Assembly: GCF_947172395.1 (NCBI RefSeq) | Contig: NC_069086.1 | Coordinates: 13,486,501 to 13,550,500 of the forward strand | DNA length: 64,000 bases | Source: Bicyclus anynana | Lineage: Eukaryota; Arthropoda; Insecta; Lepidoptera; Nymphalidae | Reading direction: 5' to 3' | In this document: piece by piece, positions 34,604 to 45,277 of the stretch | How positions within the stretch are numbered: position 1 is the first letter of the stretch | Layout: each line of letters starts with the position of its first letter | Program-made: the position numbers and the translations under genes | The notes under the pieces: model-generated | Told to the model about the DNA's origin: nothing | The model's database searches: none | The model's input: only the letters and a program-made list of their open reading frames with translations

Positions 34604-34617
34604 CACCTAATGTTATT

Positions 34618-35217
34618 AACCTTAAATTAATAACGAACGCCATTTCGCATTCCGCAAAGCCCATTAACGATTTGGCCGTAACTAATGCACAAAGGAGGTA
34701 TATGAAAAATTTCCTTGATGGTGCAGTATTTAGTAGCGCCGCGTAGTTCCCTTTCCCATAAGAATACGGGGATAAAATAGTAGATTGTTACACAAGGGGC
34801 TAAAACGACCCATTATATAGGTACGAAGTATTTTTAGAGCCCGAGACGTAAGGCGTGGGCCGCTAAATAAAAACCGAGTTTATAATGCGGTTTGGCCCCG
34901 CGTGTTACACTATATTTTTCACTACGATTGCGAGAAAAAAAAAATACTTACGGTAATTCAATGTTTTATTTTAATTCAAAGTTAAATGTACGAACTTGGA
35001 AAAAATTATGTTAAGAGAGATGCTTTTACCCGGTAACTTAATATCCGACTGCTGTGAAGATGAATAATGAGTATGTCAGGTAAACGTAGGAGTTATTAGT
35101 TTAAAAAACTGAATCAACTCGTTGTTCTTTACTCCACTTATTAATTTTTTCGTAGGTATTTACGATACGATGATTCTATTTACGAATAAAACCTCCTTCG
35201 TTATAAAGTAGGCTAGT
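34618..35217. other. Gene-free stretch
   Basis: It is single-copy in this window. A CGGGGATAAAATAG-type motif near 34770 may be a Helitron-like relic. Confidence 0.4.
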
Positions 35218-35218
35218 A

Positions 35219-35402
35219 CTTGGCTAGTACTCGTAACAGACAAAAATTAAAAAAACAAAATTACTTTAGCCCCTAGAGGCTGAAATGCTTGTTTAGCCCC
35301 GCTGTGGAGTGGTAATATGACAATGTTTTTGAGCAAGAGTAGTGAAAAATATTTTTCAAATTTTGTTTTTTTAATTTTTGTTTGTTACGAGTACTAGCCA
35401 AG
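35219..35402. mobile_element. MITE with 44-bp inverted repeats
   Basis: The arms from CTTGGCTAGTACTCG (35219) to AAAATT (35262) and their complement (35359-35402) differ at one position. TA flanks both sides (35217-35218 and 35403-35404), fitting a TA target duplication as in Tc1/mariner-type elements. The total is 184 bp with no coding capacity. Confidence 0.8.
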
Positions 35403-35406
35403 TATT

Positions 35407-35452
35407 ACTAGGTAGACTATTTGGCCTAACCCGTGAGCCGAATGTGTTGATA
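35407..35452 (+). mobile_element. SINE family B, tiny fragment
   Basis: GACTATTTGGCCTAACCC and GTGAGCCGAATGTG are pieces of the family B 3' region with a deletion between. Confidence 0.5.
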
Positions 35453-37064
35453 AGAATGGAAAACTGATGAAAAACAATTTAAAATTTCTATAGCTTTCTA
35501 ACCTACTAAACTTTGAAGGTTGGTATGAACTAATGAGGTCAAATGTATCGCTGCGCGCGCCACATTTTGACAAGCAAATTGTTTATAATGCGGGAAGCGG
35601 CGCATTGTTCTGCCACAGCCGATCGTCTGTTTGTCAGCTCTTTTCAACTATAATCTACCATTTGGTGGAATTATGGATACGTAATGGACGTTTCGCGGTT
35701 AGCTACCTCCGATTGCGTGACGCCATTTTGTTTCATTGTACCGAAATTAAAGTGATACGTTATCTATATGCCATGTTGGTTGGTACTCGTTGTTTTTTTG
35801 CACAGGGTTCGAATCCCGGCAAGGGATATAAGATAAGTTATCGAGATTTCCCTAGAAACAGCTTGGTTTTAGAAACTCACTTAACTTGCTGTTGTAATTA
35901 TTAAGTTCCGATATCGAATCGGGATGATGACTAGGTTATATATAGATTTTTATGAGACATTCAGGTAAATTAGGTCAACTTTAACTACCTACCTAATTAA
36001 TATGTAAAAAACAAATGTTTGCAAAATAAATAAGATTATAAAATTTCAAATCTACTAAAAATCCTTTAACGTACCTAATTAGATGAAAATTCTTACATTT
36101 TTAACTTCCTTACATTAAACGTGACATTTTTTAATACAGGAACTATAAACACAGCCGCACAAATAACAAAGATATTTGTAATTTTGTTTGAACGCCCAAA
36201 CATATCTAACGATCATTATGATCAACGACGTCATTAATTCGTTCCACGGATACCTGCAAACTCCCCATACAAAATATGGGGTTTTCCAGGGATCCGTGGC
36301 AGTGCCGCAAATCTGACCCTTTAAATCCCTGTAGCTCTCAAAGTACCTACTGATCACAGATACCCTGTTACTTTTAGAAAATTGCTTAACTATTAGCATG
36401 CTCCTAATTTATATACAATTTAAGAAACTGTCAAATCACTTCTATTGTATGAAGCTTGCTCAGCGCTGATTGATTGGCTGAAATCCAAAGAAAATACTCT
36501 GGATAACAACCCTTATCCGTTGCAGTAATAATTGTCATAAAGTATGCGCAAGAACTGCATATTCTTTTTAATAGCGATATTTGTTAAGCAGTTCTTATAC
36601 GCCTGTCTATCTAAGGCATTTGAGGTAGAACTTATGTGCCTGTAGGTGACTACAGGTAACACCGGCAACCATACCTACATGGTGATATTACCTACTTCCC
36701 CTGACAAGCTATATCAAAAAAAACCCTACTACAAAATTTATACACACTACAAGCGTTTTAACACAATTACGATGTAGCTATAACATAAATAAAGCATTAA
36801 AGCAACTTAAGTACACGCCTGTATATGGAAAAAAGCAATAAAACGCTTTAAGCTCACGCAACCGAGGTGACCATTAAAACGAATCAATCGATACAAAGGA
36901 ATTAATTATAAAAAACTGCATACAAAGCGTGCAGTGTTATCGCGCGAGTAAAATGAAACGACTAATTACCGGCCGGTGGACGATAGCATCTCTGCCAGTG
37001 GAGAGCCGCTCAATGGTTTGTGGACACTTTGTTTGCTATAACAATATTTTGCTTCGTGCATTCT
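35453..37064. other. Gene-free stretch with a hairpin
   Basis: A 123-codon ORF at 35533-35904 is unrecognised; it contains a tRNA B-box-like GGTTCGAATCCCGG near 35807. At 36242-36300 the segment CCACGGATACCTG...CAGGGATCCGTGG folds into an imperfect hairpin around TATGGGG/CCCCATA. A patch near 36940-37000 has ACTAATTACCGG and a GC-rich context. Confidence 0.4.
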
Positions 37065-37310
37065 AGGGTTCAGCGGGCGATGAAGCTATGCTTAGGGTTT
37101 CTCTGCATGATCGAATCAGAAATGAGATGGACTGGCGAACCCGCACCGAAAAGCGGTGGTCGACCCCCCACTAAGTGGACCGAAGACATCTAACGCGTTG
37201 CAGGGAGCCGCTGGATGCTGGCGGCTCCAGACCGTTTTGTTTGGAAGTCCATGCAAGAGGCCTATATCCAGCAGTGGACGTCCATCGGCTGATAATGAGT
37301 GAGTGAGTGA
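37065..37310 (+). mobile_element. RTE-type LINE 3' end
   Basis: It encodes a broken form of the C-terminus (DRIRNEM, then PPTKWTED, then AGSRWMLAAPD) with internal deletion and a stop. It ends CAGTGGACGTCCATCGGCTG followed by a GAGTGAGTGA tail. Confidence 0.82.
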
Positions 37311-37409
37311 TTCTAGGGTTAACTGCCCGTTGGTTCAGTCTGTGGTTTCGAATTCTAGGTCGGGCTATATGAAATACTTACCTACTGAGTTTTTTTTCTT
37401 ATAAGAAAA

Positions 37410-37555
37410 CGGCGGTACGTCTTTGCCGGTAGCTACGGCCGAAGCCTTCTACCAACCAGACCTGGACCAATTAAGGAAACCTCAAAACGGCCTAGTCGGG
37501 GATCCTACCCTAGGACTTCCGTCCTGTAATTTCAACGCGCACACCACTGCGCCAC
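37410..37555 (-). mobile_element. SINE family A, 3' truncated and interrupted
   Basis: The inverted body and head are recognisable (GCGGTACGTCTTTGCCGGTA, CCAGACCTGGACCAATTAAG). The head is split by the LINE insertion at 37556-37884 and resumes at 37885-37908. Confidence 0.85.
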
Positions 37556-37884
37556 AAACTGGTACCCACGAGACTCAAAACGCAAACGGAGTAGACCATT
37601 AAGAAGGTGGAGTGACGATATAGTCAGGGTTGCAGGTAAAACATGGCAACGAACAGCCAGAGACAGAATACAATGGCTACAATTGGAGGAGGCTTTCACT
37701 GCTTTATGCAGTCCTTACAAAAAAGAATAATAAAATGAAAAATTAACATTACTAACATAATATAAAAAAATTAGATAATATCAACTAACCTACTAACAAT
37801 CTGTAAAACTTGTAAACCTTAATAATAATTTTCAAAAATGACTGTAATTGTTAGGAAATAAAGTTATTTTTATTTTTTTTTATT
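37556..37884 (+). mobile_element. LINE 3' fragment inserted in a SINE
   Basis: ACACCACTGCGCCAC is present on both sides (37541-37555 and 37885-37899), a 15-bp target duplication. The open stretch 37581-37730 encodes RPLRRWSDDIVRVAGKTW, then ARDRIQWLQLEEAF, and a stop. This resembles the C-terminus of a LINE reverse-transcriptase protein, related to but distinct from the RTE copies. A 150-bp AT-rich 3' UTR with AATAAAG follows. Confidence 0.82.
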
Positions 37885-37908
37885 ACACCACTGCGCCACG
37901 GAGCCCGT
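37885..37908 (-). mobile_element. SINE family A head, separated piece
   Basis: ACACCACTGCGCCACGGAGC continues the interrupted SINE. Its first 15 bases are the target duplication. Confidence 0.8.
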
Positions 37909-38199
37909 TAAATTTTTTATTTAATAAAACAAATAAAAAATATGTCTCGTGTCTCGTGCGTTAATGCACCCAGAAAGCTTTCATTAGCTCAGACCAGTTG
38001 AAAATAATTTTGTTGTTGTACGTTTATATTTGACCAATCCGGTAATGGTTTTGATTGAAGTGTAACATGAATTTTACGAGTGCTTGCTTCATGTAACATG
38101 AAGAAAGTTGAAGATCTTGTTGACATGTCTTTTTTGCAGTGTTTAAAGTTTCGCTTTCGAACGGTTTCCTGTCTCACGAATTAGGAATGCTAAATCTAC

Positions 38200-38335
38200 T
38201 TACTAAATACTATAAAGAGGTCTGTGAGGTTGTAGGGGGTAATCTCTGGATCTACTGAACCGATTTTGAAAATTCTTTTACCAATAGACTACCACGTTAT
38301 TTGTGAGTGTATATTTTATCCCTGTACTCCTGCGG
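38200..38335 (+). mobile_element. Helitron-like element, left part
   Basis: CTATAAAGAGGTCTGTGAGG, GGATCTACTGAACCGATTTT and a TATATTTTATCCCTGTACTC block match the family at 31425-31595. It is interrupted by a SINE and continues at 38647-38700. Confidence 0.65.
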
Positions 38336-38646
38336 ATTAGCCGTGATAGCCCAGTGGATATGACCTCTGCCTCCGATTCCGGAGGGTGTGGGTTCGAATC
38401 CAATCCGGGGCATGCACCTCCAACTTTTCAGTTGTGTGCATTTTAAGAAATTAAATATCACGTGTCTCAATCGGTGAAGGAAAACATCGTGAGGAAACCT
38501 GCATACCAGAGAATTACCTTAATTCTCTGCGTGTGTTAAGTCTGCCAATCCGCATTGGGGTAGCGTGGTTGACTATTGGCCTAACCCCTCTCATTCTGAG
38601 AGGAGACTCGAGCTCATCAGTGAGCCGAATATGGGTTGATGACGAA
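38336..38646 (+). mobile_element. SINE family B, full length, nested
   Basis: A complete family B element (head with GGTTCGAATCC B box, body and GGGTTGATGACGA end). CTGCGG stands on both sides (38330-38335 and 38647-38652), consistent with a short target duplication inside the Helitron-like element. Confidence 0.88.
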
Positions 38647-38700
38647 CTGCGGGAACGGAAACTACGCGAGTTGAACCGCAAGGCGTTTGCTAATACAAAA
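38647..38700 (+). mobile_element. Helitron-like element, right part
   Basis: CGGGAACGGAAACTACGCGA then CCGCAAGGCGT continues the element cut at 38335. The terminal CTAG has become GCTAAT. Confidence 0.6.
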
Positions 38701-39270
38701 TTAAGTACCTACTGCCTTAAATGCAAGGAAGTGGTGCTGTAGATGTTTAGAAAAATATAGGTATCTGCTTAACATATTTTGTAAAGAATACAAATTACTA
38801 CAAGGAATAGATAAGCTAGTAATTTACATAACAGACATATTCAATGAAAAAAAAAAACAATAACATTTTGATTAAGTAATTAGTAGTTTTGATTAATTAG
38901 TATTAGGTAACCAGGCAGTAATTATATTTGATTTTAATTTTCGTATACAATTTTCTCAGAGTGTAATTTTGTATTTTTATTAATAACGCAAAAAAGATAG
39001 CAGATCTACCTATTGGGTGATATTGCAAAAAACCTCAAGGGACCTTGAATACGTTTTATTTTTATATGAAGGGCGTCACTTTATTACCAGCTTCGGAAAA
39101 GGTACCTTTCTAATAAAAAAAATTACAACCGTCTTCAAAAACTTAAAACGTTCCAACTAAACCAAAAAGCGAAAAATAACATCATATTATATTCTACCTG
39201 CTGATCACTTTGAAGGCGGTGCTGTGAAAATGGAATAGTTTTCTCAAAGAGCTTTTTGTAACCTATGAGA
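38701..39270. other. Gene-free AT-rich stretch
   Basis: Nothing recognised. Confidence 0.45.
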
Positions 39271-39553
39271 GTTTTTTTTTCAAGTTAGCCCTTGACTACA
39301 ATCCCACCTGATGGTTAGTGATGATGCAATCTAAGAGGGAAGGCGGGCTAACTTATTAAGAGTAGGTTTCTACACGACATCGTACCGAAGCGCTAAAATG
39401 CTTGTCGGTACGGTGGTAATTAGCCACGACCGAGGCCTCCCACCAGCCAGACCTGGACCAATTAAAAAAACCTCAAGCGGCCCAGCCGGGGATCGAACCC
39501 AGGACCTTCGTCTTGTAAATCCACCGCTCATACCACTGCGCCACGGAGCCCGT
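39271..39553 (-). mobile_element. SINE family A, near full length
   Basis: The T-run tail, body and head ending CTGCGCCACGGAGCCCGTC are present, with a deletion in the body near GGTTTCTACACGACATCG. Confidence 0.88.
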
Positions 39554-40016
39554 CAAAAGAGTAGTATTGTTTTTACTATAACGACTTCACTACCGAGCCG
39601 ATAGTCGTGAAAATAATTTCTCAATTCAGAATAATAGTAACTGTAATGACCTATATAAAAACTACTAAATCGATTTTTAGCCATAATTCTGAACATGGTT
39701 TTGATGGAATCAGACTGGCATATAAATACAAAATCCGAGGTTAATTAAGTCTAACTAATAATTATGCATAGCAATGATGTCCGTCCACTTTATTTTGTAT
39801 GTCTAACTAATTACTCACTTTCGATGTATTACTGCGATAATAAGCTCACTTATACATTTTGACACCTGTACCTAGAAATGTAAACTTTTAAGCTTTTAAA
39901 AGTTATCTTAATTTTTTTTATAGGTCTATAGACTTAAGTGACCTTGTCAGGTTAGTTTTGACAGGCTAATTAAGTTGAATGTGAAGTAAACTTAAATATA
40001 TTACAGCTTTATTTTT
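39554..40016. other. Gene-free stretch
   Basis: Nothing recognised. Confidence 0.45.
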
Positions 40017-40344
40017 GACGGCCTCCGTGGCGCAGTGGTATGCGCGGTGGATTTAAAAAACGGAGGTCCTGGGTTCGATCTCCGGCTGGGCAGATTGAGA
40101 TTTTCTTAATTTGTCCAGGTCTGGCTGGTGGGATGCTTCGGCCGTGGCTAGTTATCACCCTACCGGCAAAGACGTACCGCCAAGCGATTTAGCGTTCCGG
40201 TACCATGCCGTGTAGAAACCGAAAGGGATGTGGATTTTCATCCTCCTCCTAACATGTTAGCCCGCTTCCATCTTAGACTGCATCATCACTTACCATCAGG
40301 TGAGATTGTAGTCAAGGGCTAACTTGTAAAGAATAAAAAAAAAA
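40017..40344 (+). mobile_element. SINE family A, full length
   Basis: The copy is very similar to 4581-4901 along its whole length, including the A box GGCGCAGTGGT and the poly-A tail. Confidence 0.92.
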
Positions 40345-40816
40345 CCTTTGTTTTAAATTTTTATTATGCTCGTAAGTGTAGGCCTGATGATGATGATAAA
40401 GGTGAAAAGGAAAAGATTTTTATAAAAAGTGCACAAAAAACTTTTTCGAAAAAGGAAACTTTTCCTAAAGCTCTAAGCTTTAAGCCTAGAGGAGAAGTAG
40501 GTAGAGATTTTTACATATATCTTTAGCATTTACTTAAATTCTAGTTTATTAAGACACTATAATACCATGTTATGTCAGTGTAGGCCAATGATGAAGAGGA
40601 AAAGACTTTTTTTAAAGTGCACAAAATGTTTTTCCTGAACAGGAGTGGTAGTAGAGACTTTTGCATATTATATCTCTGACATTTACCTATTTTTTTTTAT
40701 AAAGACTCATAAATAAGAAATAATACCTGTATCTGTAATAGTATTGTAATAGTAATAGTACCTATAATAGTACGAAATAGTACCTGTTTCTAAAAAATAA
40801 TATAAAAGTAAAAAAT
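40345..40816. other. Gene-free stretch with a diverged direct repeat
   Basis: GTGTAGGCCTGATGATGATG...AAAGTGCACAAAAAACTTTTT (40375-40450) is repeated in diverged form at 40578-40640. A TAATAGTA-rich simple repeat lies near 40740-40780. Confidence 0.5.
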
Positions 40817-41130
40817 GGAGCCGTGATAGCCCAGTGGATATGACCTCTGCCTCCGACTCCGGAGGGTGTGGGGTCGAATCCGGTCCGGGGCATGCACCTC
40901 CAACTTTTCAGTTGTGCGCATTTTAAGAAATTAAATACCTATCACGTGTCTCAATCGGTGAAGGAAAACATCTTGAGGAAACCTGCATACCAGAGAATTA
41001 TCTTAATTATCTGCGTGTGTGAAGTCTGCCAATCCAGATTGGGCCAGCGTGGTGGACTACTGGCCTAACCCCTCTCATTCTGAGAGGAGACTCGAGCTCA
41101 GCAGTGAGCCGAATATGGGTTGATGACGAC
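40817..41130 (+). mobile_element. SINE family B, full length
   Basis: The complete head and body end at ATATGGGTTGATGACGACGA. Confidence 0.9.
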
Positions 41131-41449
41131 GAAAAACAAAGATCTTTACTCTAAAAAGTCTTTCAAGATACAGTGTTTTGTCAGTACGGTAGCGTGTTTA
41201 TAAAAAATCGAATTCCAAACATACAAAGTCGCCAGCATCTTTTATTTTTTAAACATATACCTAGTAGTTAGTATATAGACATTAGACATAGTAGGTATTC
41301 GAAGTATATAACAGAATAAAAAGTTACAATGAAACAAAACAATTTAATAGTGCACTTTGTACCGTTGTACGTAACCTTTTATGTTAGTAATGTAATGTTA
41401 GCTCAGTAAATATGCTTTCAAATGACTACCGTCTACCGGCGCTCGGTAA
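41131..41449. other. Gene-free stretch
   Basis: Nothing recognised. Confidence 0.45.
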
Positions 41450-41655
41450 GCTAGCCACACACGGTCCGACATACCCATATGCCTGCAGCGCTGCGTGCAT
41501 GACGTCCGGGAAAACTCAACTTGTGTTGGTCAATGTTTTTGCTTAAAGTCGAGCCGTGCACATTGCGATTCGCGACCAACATACTATGAGTTTTATCGGA
41601 CGTCATGGTAGCAGCTCTACAGGAAAATAGGAATATCGAGCCGTGTGTGGCTAGC
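41450..41655. mobile_element. MITE with GCTAGCCACACACGG ends
   Basis: The 15-bp terminal repeats are perfect (41450-41464 and 41641-41655). The interior contains GCCTGCAGCGCTGCG and CATGACGTCCG, also found inverted in the neighbouring element. Confidence 0.8.
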
Positions 41656-41659
41656 TTTA

Positions 41660-41785
41660 TTTAGCAGATAAAACTGATCGTGTGTTGATCGCGATGTGCA
41701 TGACATCATACAGATCGTGACCAACACACGATCAGTTTTATCAGACGTCAAGCCATTAGCGCTGCAGGCATGTGAGCTTACTTGA
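41660..41785. mobile_element. Related MITE fragment with 19-bp inverted repeats
   Basis: TAAAACTGATCGTGTGTTG (41669-41687) is exactly complementary to 41722-41740. The flanking GACGTCAAGCC...GCGCTGCAGGCATGTGAGC is an inverted relative of the interior of the MITE at 41450-41655. Confidence 0.75.
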
Positions 41786-42128
41786 TCGTCAGTAGCTGTC
41801 ATTAGGCGATGGAAAAAGTAAATCAACACCGCAGTGTACATGAACGAGCAAATAGAGGATATCTCCATCACACACGTAATTGCTCACTTTAATGCACTGC
41901 CCCGATAATAATCTAGCTCCCTTTCCATGGGGATACTATCTACGATTTCAATTGCCGACGGTTCATTTTTATCTAGTAAAGCTGATCGCGGACTTTGACA
42001 TACATACCGCAATTAAAATTAAAAATGTACTATCCATAATATATTCTTCACACTAACCAAGAACTGTGTTTAAAGTGAATATTGCAGAAGTCCTGGGCCG
42101 GGAAACAACCACGGGGAACTGAAAACAA

Positions 42129-42440
42129 GGAAAGAGCCTAGCCTAGTGGATATGACCTCTGCCTTAGATTCGAAAAGCGTAGATTTGAATCCGGTCCGGG
42201 ACATGCACCTGCAACTTTTCAGTTATGTGCATTTAAAAATATTAAATATTCCGTGTTCCAAACTACGAAGGGAAAACATTGTGAGGAAACTTGCATGCCT
42301 AAGAATTTTCTTAATTCTCTTCGTGTGTAAAGTCTGCCAATCTGCATTTGGCTACCCCCCCTCACATTCTGAGAGGAGACTCGAGCTCAACAATGAGCCG
42401 AATAAAAGGTACAATATAACATAAAAAAAATATATGGGTT
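42129..42440 (+). mobile_element. SINE family B, diverged
   Basis: The head (CCTAGTGGATATGACCTCTG) and body are clear, with a deletion of the GGCCAGCGTGGTGGA block. Confidence 0.82.
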
Positions 42441-42589
42441 GCAGCGCCTTAATTGTGGATTTTTCGACATTTATATTTAAACACGTATCCTCACAATCAT
42501 CAGTAAACGAATTATAAAATAAAAAGCATTGGATAGATACGTCATAAAAATCAAACAATAACTGAAACAAAAAAAAAATGAGCGTTTCG

Positions 42590-42730
42590 GGAAGCTCGAC
42601 AGAAGTGATAACTTAAACCTGGCTGTATGCGTGAGAGAAAGGGCATCCAGACAGAGTGGCGCCGTAACGCGTTACGTTACTAAACGGTTACCCTCCCATA
42701 CAAAGTTAACACTTCAAAAAGTATATTATT
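42590..42730. repeat. Putative dispersed transposon remnant
   Basis: GACAGAAGTGATAACTTAAA, GTGAGAGAAAGGGCATCCAG and GGCGCCGTAACGCGTTACG look like a short repeat common in lepidopteran genomes. This is from recollection; there is no second copy in the window. Confidence 0.3.
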
Positions 42731-43391
42731 AAATAAATATTATAAAGAATCGCTGCCTAATAGGAATATTCTTCAATTAGTAGTCAATCTAAACAGTATT
42801 TTCTTGGTGTTAAAAACGCGACGTTGGCAACACATCGTGTGTAAATGCCCTTACCCACTAAATTAAACTCGTATAATTACCTACACGATTTTAATATTTT
42901 GTGTTAGAGATTTGAAACGGATTGAATTAGGTAGGTATGTTTATAATATTTATTTACTTAATTAGTTTACTAATTAACGATGTTATTCGGGTTAGATTAA
43001 CGCAACGTTGGATTTTGTATTTTTTTTTAATTAAAGCTTGATGGGCTAATTTATTTAACATTGCATTAAATTTTGACTTTTTGTAATTTGATTTCAGAAT
43101 TCACCTGTTTGTGTCTAACGAATTGAATGCCATTAATATATTATAATATTATTCATTATTATTTTAGAATTTTTTAAGCGGCACCTTTAAAAATGTTTTT
43201 TATTGATTTTGAACGTTTTATTTTTGTGTCAAAGTTTTCTGGAAAAAAAATATTAGGATCAATTCGGGAGGTTCCTCAAAACTGTCAGTAGATGCAGCAT
43301 AAATACTTTATGTTAAGTGGATACAATATTTCGTTTGATTTTATATAAAATAACAATTGTTTTAAGTTACATTTTTATTGAGAAAGAATAT
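42731..43391. other. Gene-free AT-rich stretch
   Basis: Nothing recognised. Confidence 0.45.
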
Positions 43392-43549
43392 AATAAGGAA
43401 CTTAAAGTAACTAAGAACTATACAAATTATGTCCACGTGGATTGGTGGCAAGAATACTGGCTGCATTTCCGCGCTGGACCGCCAGGCTGATTCCTTTGCG
43501 CAAAAAATGAGCCAGCCCTTCTGTTACTAGTCGAGGCAACTAACCGCGG
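43392..43549 (-). pseudogene. Fragment of the endonuclease-like mobile-element protein
   Basis: The minus strand encodes LVASTSNRRAGSFFAQRISL, then AVQRGNAASILA, the C-terminal quarter of the protein at 3692-4114. The 3' flank AAGTTCCTTATT is shared. The stretch is open, but only this end of the element remains. Confidence 0.65.
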
Positions 43550-43744
43550 TTGTTTGCAATTTTTTCTGCATTTATTCATAATATCAGTGTGTTTTTTTTT
43601 TAATTATTTCCATATAAAAAAGTCTCATTAGAGTTTCATTAAATTAGTTTTAAAAAACGTAAAGAAGTGACAAACATTATTTCACTTCAACTGTTGCTCA
43701 AATAAAATAATAAGATTATTAATAAGATTTTGGAGCGTACAGTG

Positions 43745-43782
43745 TTTGACCACGTCAAAAGCTAACTTTTGACGTGGTCAAA
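43745..43782. repeat. Perfect 17-bp hairpin
   Basis: TTTGACCACGTCAAAAG and its exact complement flank a 4-base loop (CTAA). Confidence 0.9.
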
Positions 43783-44073
43783 TACCGTAAAGTAAAAAAA
43801 ATAAAATGAACAATGAAATCATTAATTACAAAAGGTGCACATTCACAAGGATTAGAACACAAAAAGCGCTGAAGCCGTTTATGGCGTCAACTAAACGGTA
43901 CTGTTAATTACGCGATACCATCGGCTCCGTGTAAAATAAAAATTGCTCCGCTTTGCTATTCAAATCGGTCGGTTTAATTACAATCATGGCGAGACTAACG
44001 GCCTAAACAATTGCGATTTGTATGTACATACTTACGTTGTTATTGTTGTGTTATTACTTTGCTTTTTATTAAA

Positions 44074-44170
44074 CCCCGACGTAAAAAGAGGGGTCTGTCT
44101 CTATGTCTGTCAGTCTGTCTGTGGCGCCATAGCTCCCGAACGGATGAAGCGATTTCAATTTAGTTTGATT
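44074..44170 (+). repeat. Short dispersed-element fragment
   Basis: CCCCGACGTAAAAAGAGGGG, GTCTGTCTGTGG and TCCCGAACGGATGAAGCGAT resemble the start of a common lepidopteran Helitron-like repeat. There is no second copy in the window. Confidence 0.35.
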
Positions 44171-44310
44171 TGCGTGCATTTTGATTTATTTATTATATTT
44201 TTAAATTTCTTTTGATTTATTTACGATGTAAATGTTACATAGTAAGTCGTGCCATATATGACAGCAATGTTTATATTTTAGGATTGATTTTTAGGGAATT
44301 TTCTTTTTTT

Positions 44311-44625
44311 GACGACCTACGTGGTGCAGTGGTGTGTGCGGTGGATTTACAAGATGGTCCTGGATTCGATCCCCGGTTGGGCCGATTGAGGTTTTATTAA
44401 TAGGTCCAGGTCTGGCTGGTGGAAGGCTTCGGTCGTAGTTAGTTACACCCTACCGGCAAAGACGTACCGCCAAGCGATTCAGCGTTCCGGTACGATGTCG
44501 TGTAGAAGTCGAAAGGAGTGTGGATTTTCATCCTACTCCAACAAATTATCCCGCTACCATCTTAGTATCCATCCATCTTAGCTTCTATCATAGTCAAGGG
44601 CTTAAAGTAAAGAAATAAAAAAAAA
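44311..44625 (+). mobile_element. SINE family A, full length, diverged
   Basis: The head GACGACCTACGTGGTGCAGT, body and A-run are present. The tail is partly deleted. Confidence 0.88.
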
Positions 44626-44919
44626 GCTACTAATCTTCATAATTAACTAATTACATGTAATATGTATCCGAAAAATCGTCCGTATTAAAGGCTTATTTTA
44701 ATTTATTCTATTTTAAATTATCTTTTAATTACCTTACGTTGTAAATGTTACATAATAAGTCAGGCCATATATGACAGCAATGTGTATATTTTAGGGTTGA
44801 TATTTTACTTAGTTTTTAAACAGTCTTTAGGTTGAATTGTTATAATATTTAGAATGAGTACATTGTTAAGTCGCGACATTAAAAATCATAACCTGGTTTT
44901 GTTTGTATAATTCGCCGAG
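44626..44919. other. AT-rich stretch with partial direct duplication
   Basis: TTACGTTGTAAATGTTACAT...CATATATGACAGCAATGTGT...TTTTAGGGTTGAT at 44732-44808 duplicates 44220-44290. The two copies flank the SINE A and may be a diverged local duplication. Confidence 0.6.
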
Positions 44920-45060
44920 TCCGCGCGGCCGGTAGTCAGTGGTCGGTGGACAAAAAGGCTAAAATGGCTGGTAATGAGTAATTACAAGGCGCGCGGCGGC
45001 GACCGGAAGCCGATACACATCTACACCGAGGGGAGGGGGGCAGCCATTGATTTAGTGCTA
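44920..45060. promoter_or_regulatory. Candidate regulatory island
   Basis: A GC-rich patch (GTCCGCGCGGCCGG, GGCGCGCGGCGGCGACCGG) encloses AATGGCTGGTAATGAGTAATTAC with two TAAT sites. It is non-repetitive and lacks an ORF of note. Function is inferred from composition. Confidence 0.25.
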
Positions 45061-45173
45061 AACACCCGTTAAATAACTTTGTATTATGTTATATTTAATA
45101 TCAGGCTGAGCTTCGCTTGGTGTTTTACCGCTTGAGAGTATGCTTTTTAGTATCTACTATTTTTTATGCCAGA

Positions 45174-45272
45174 GCAGGGCCTGTAGCCATGTGGCACGCC
45201 GATTCTATTTCTACAAACGTTAACGCTTGGAAAACTAAAAATATGGAAATAACAGACCGATCGATAACTTAA
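45174..45272 (+). mobile_element. MITE family P, left half
   Basis: GGGCCTGTAGCCATGTGGCA, GATTCTATTTCTACAAACG and ACCGATCGATAACTT match the left half of the complete copy at 46869-47068. Confidence 0.65.
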
Positions 45273-45277
45273 CAACT

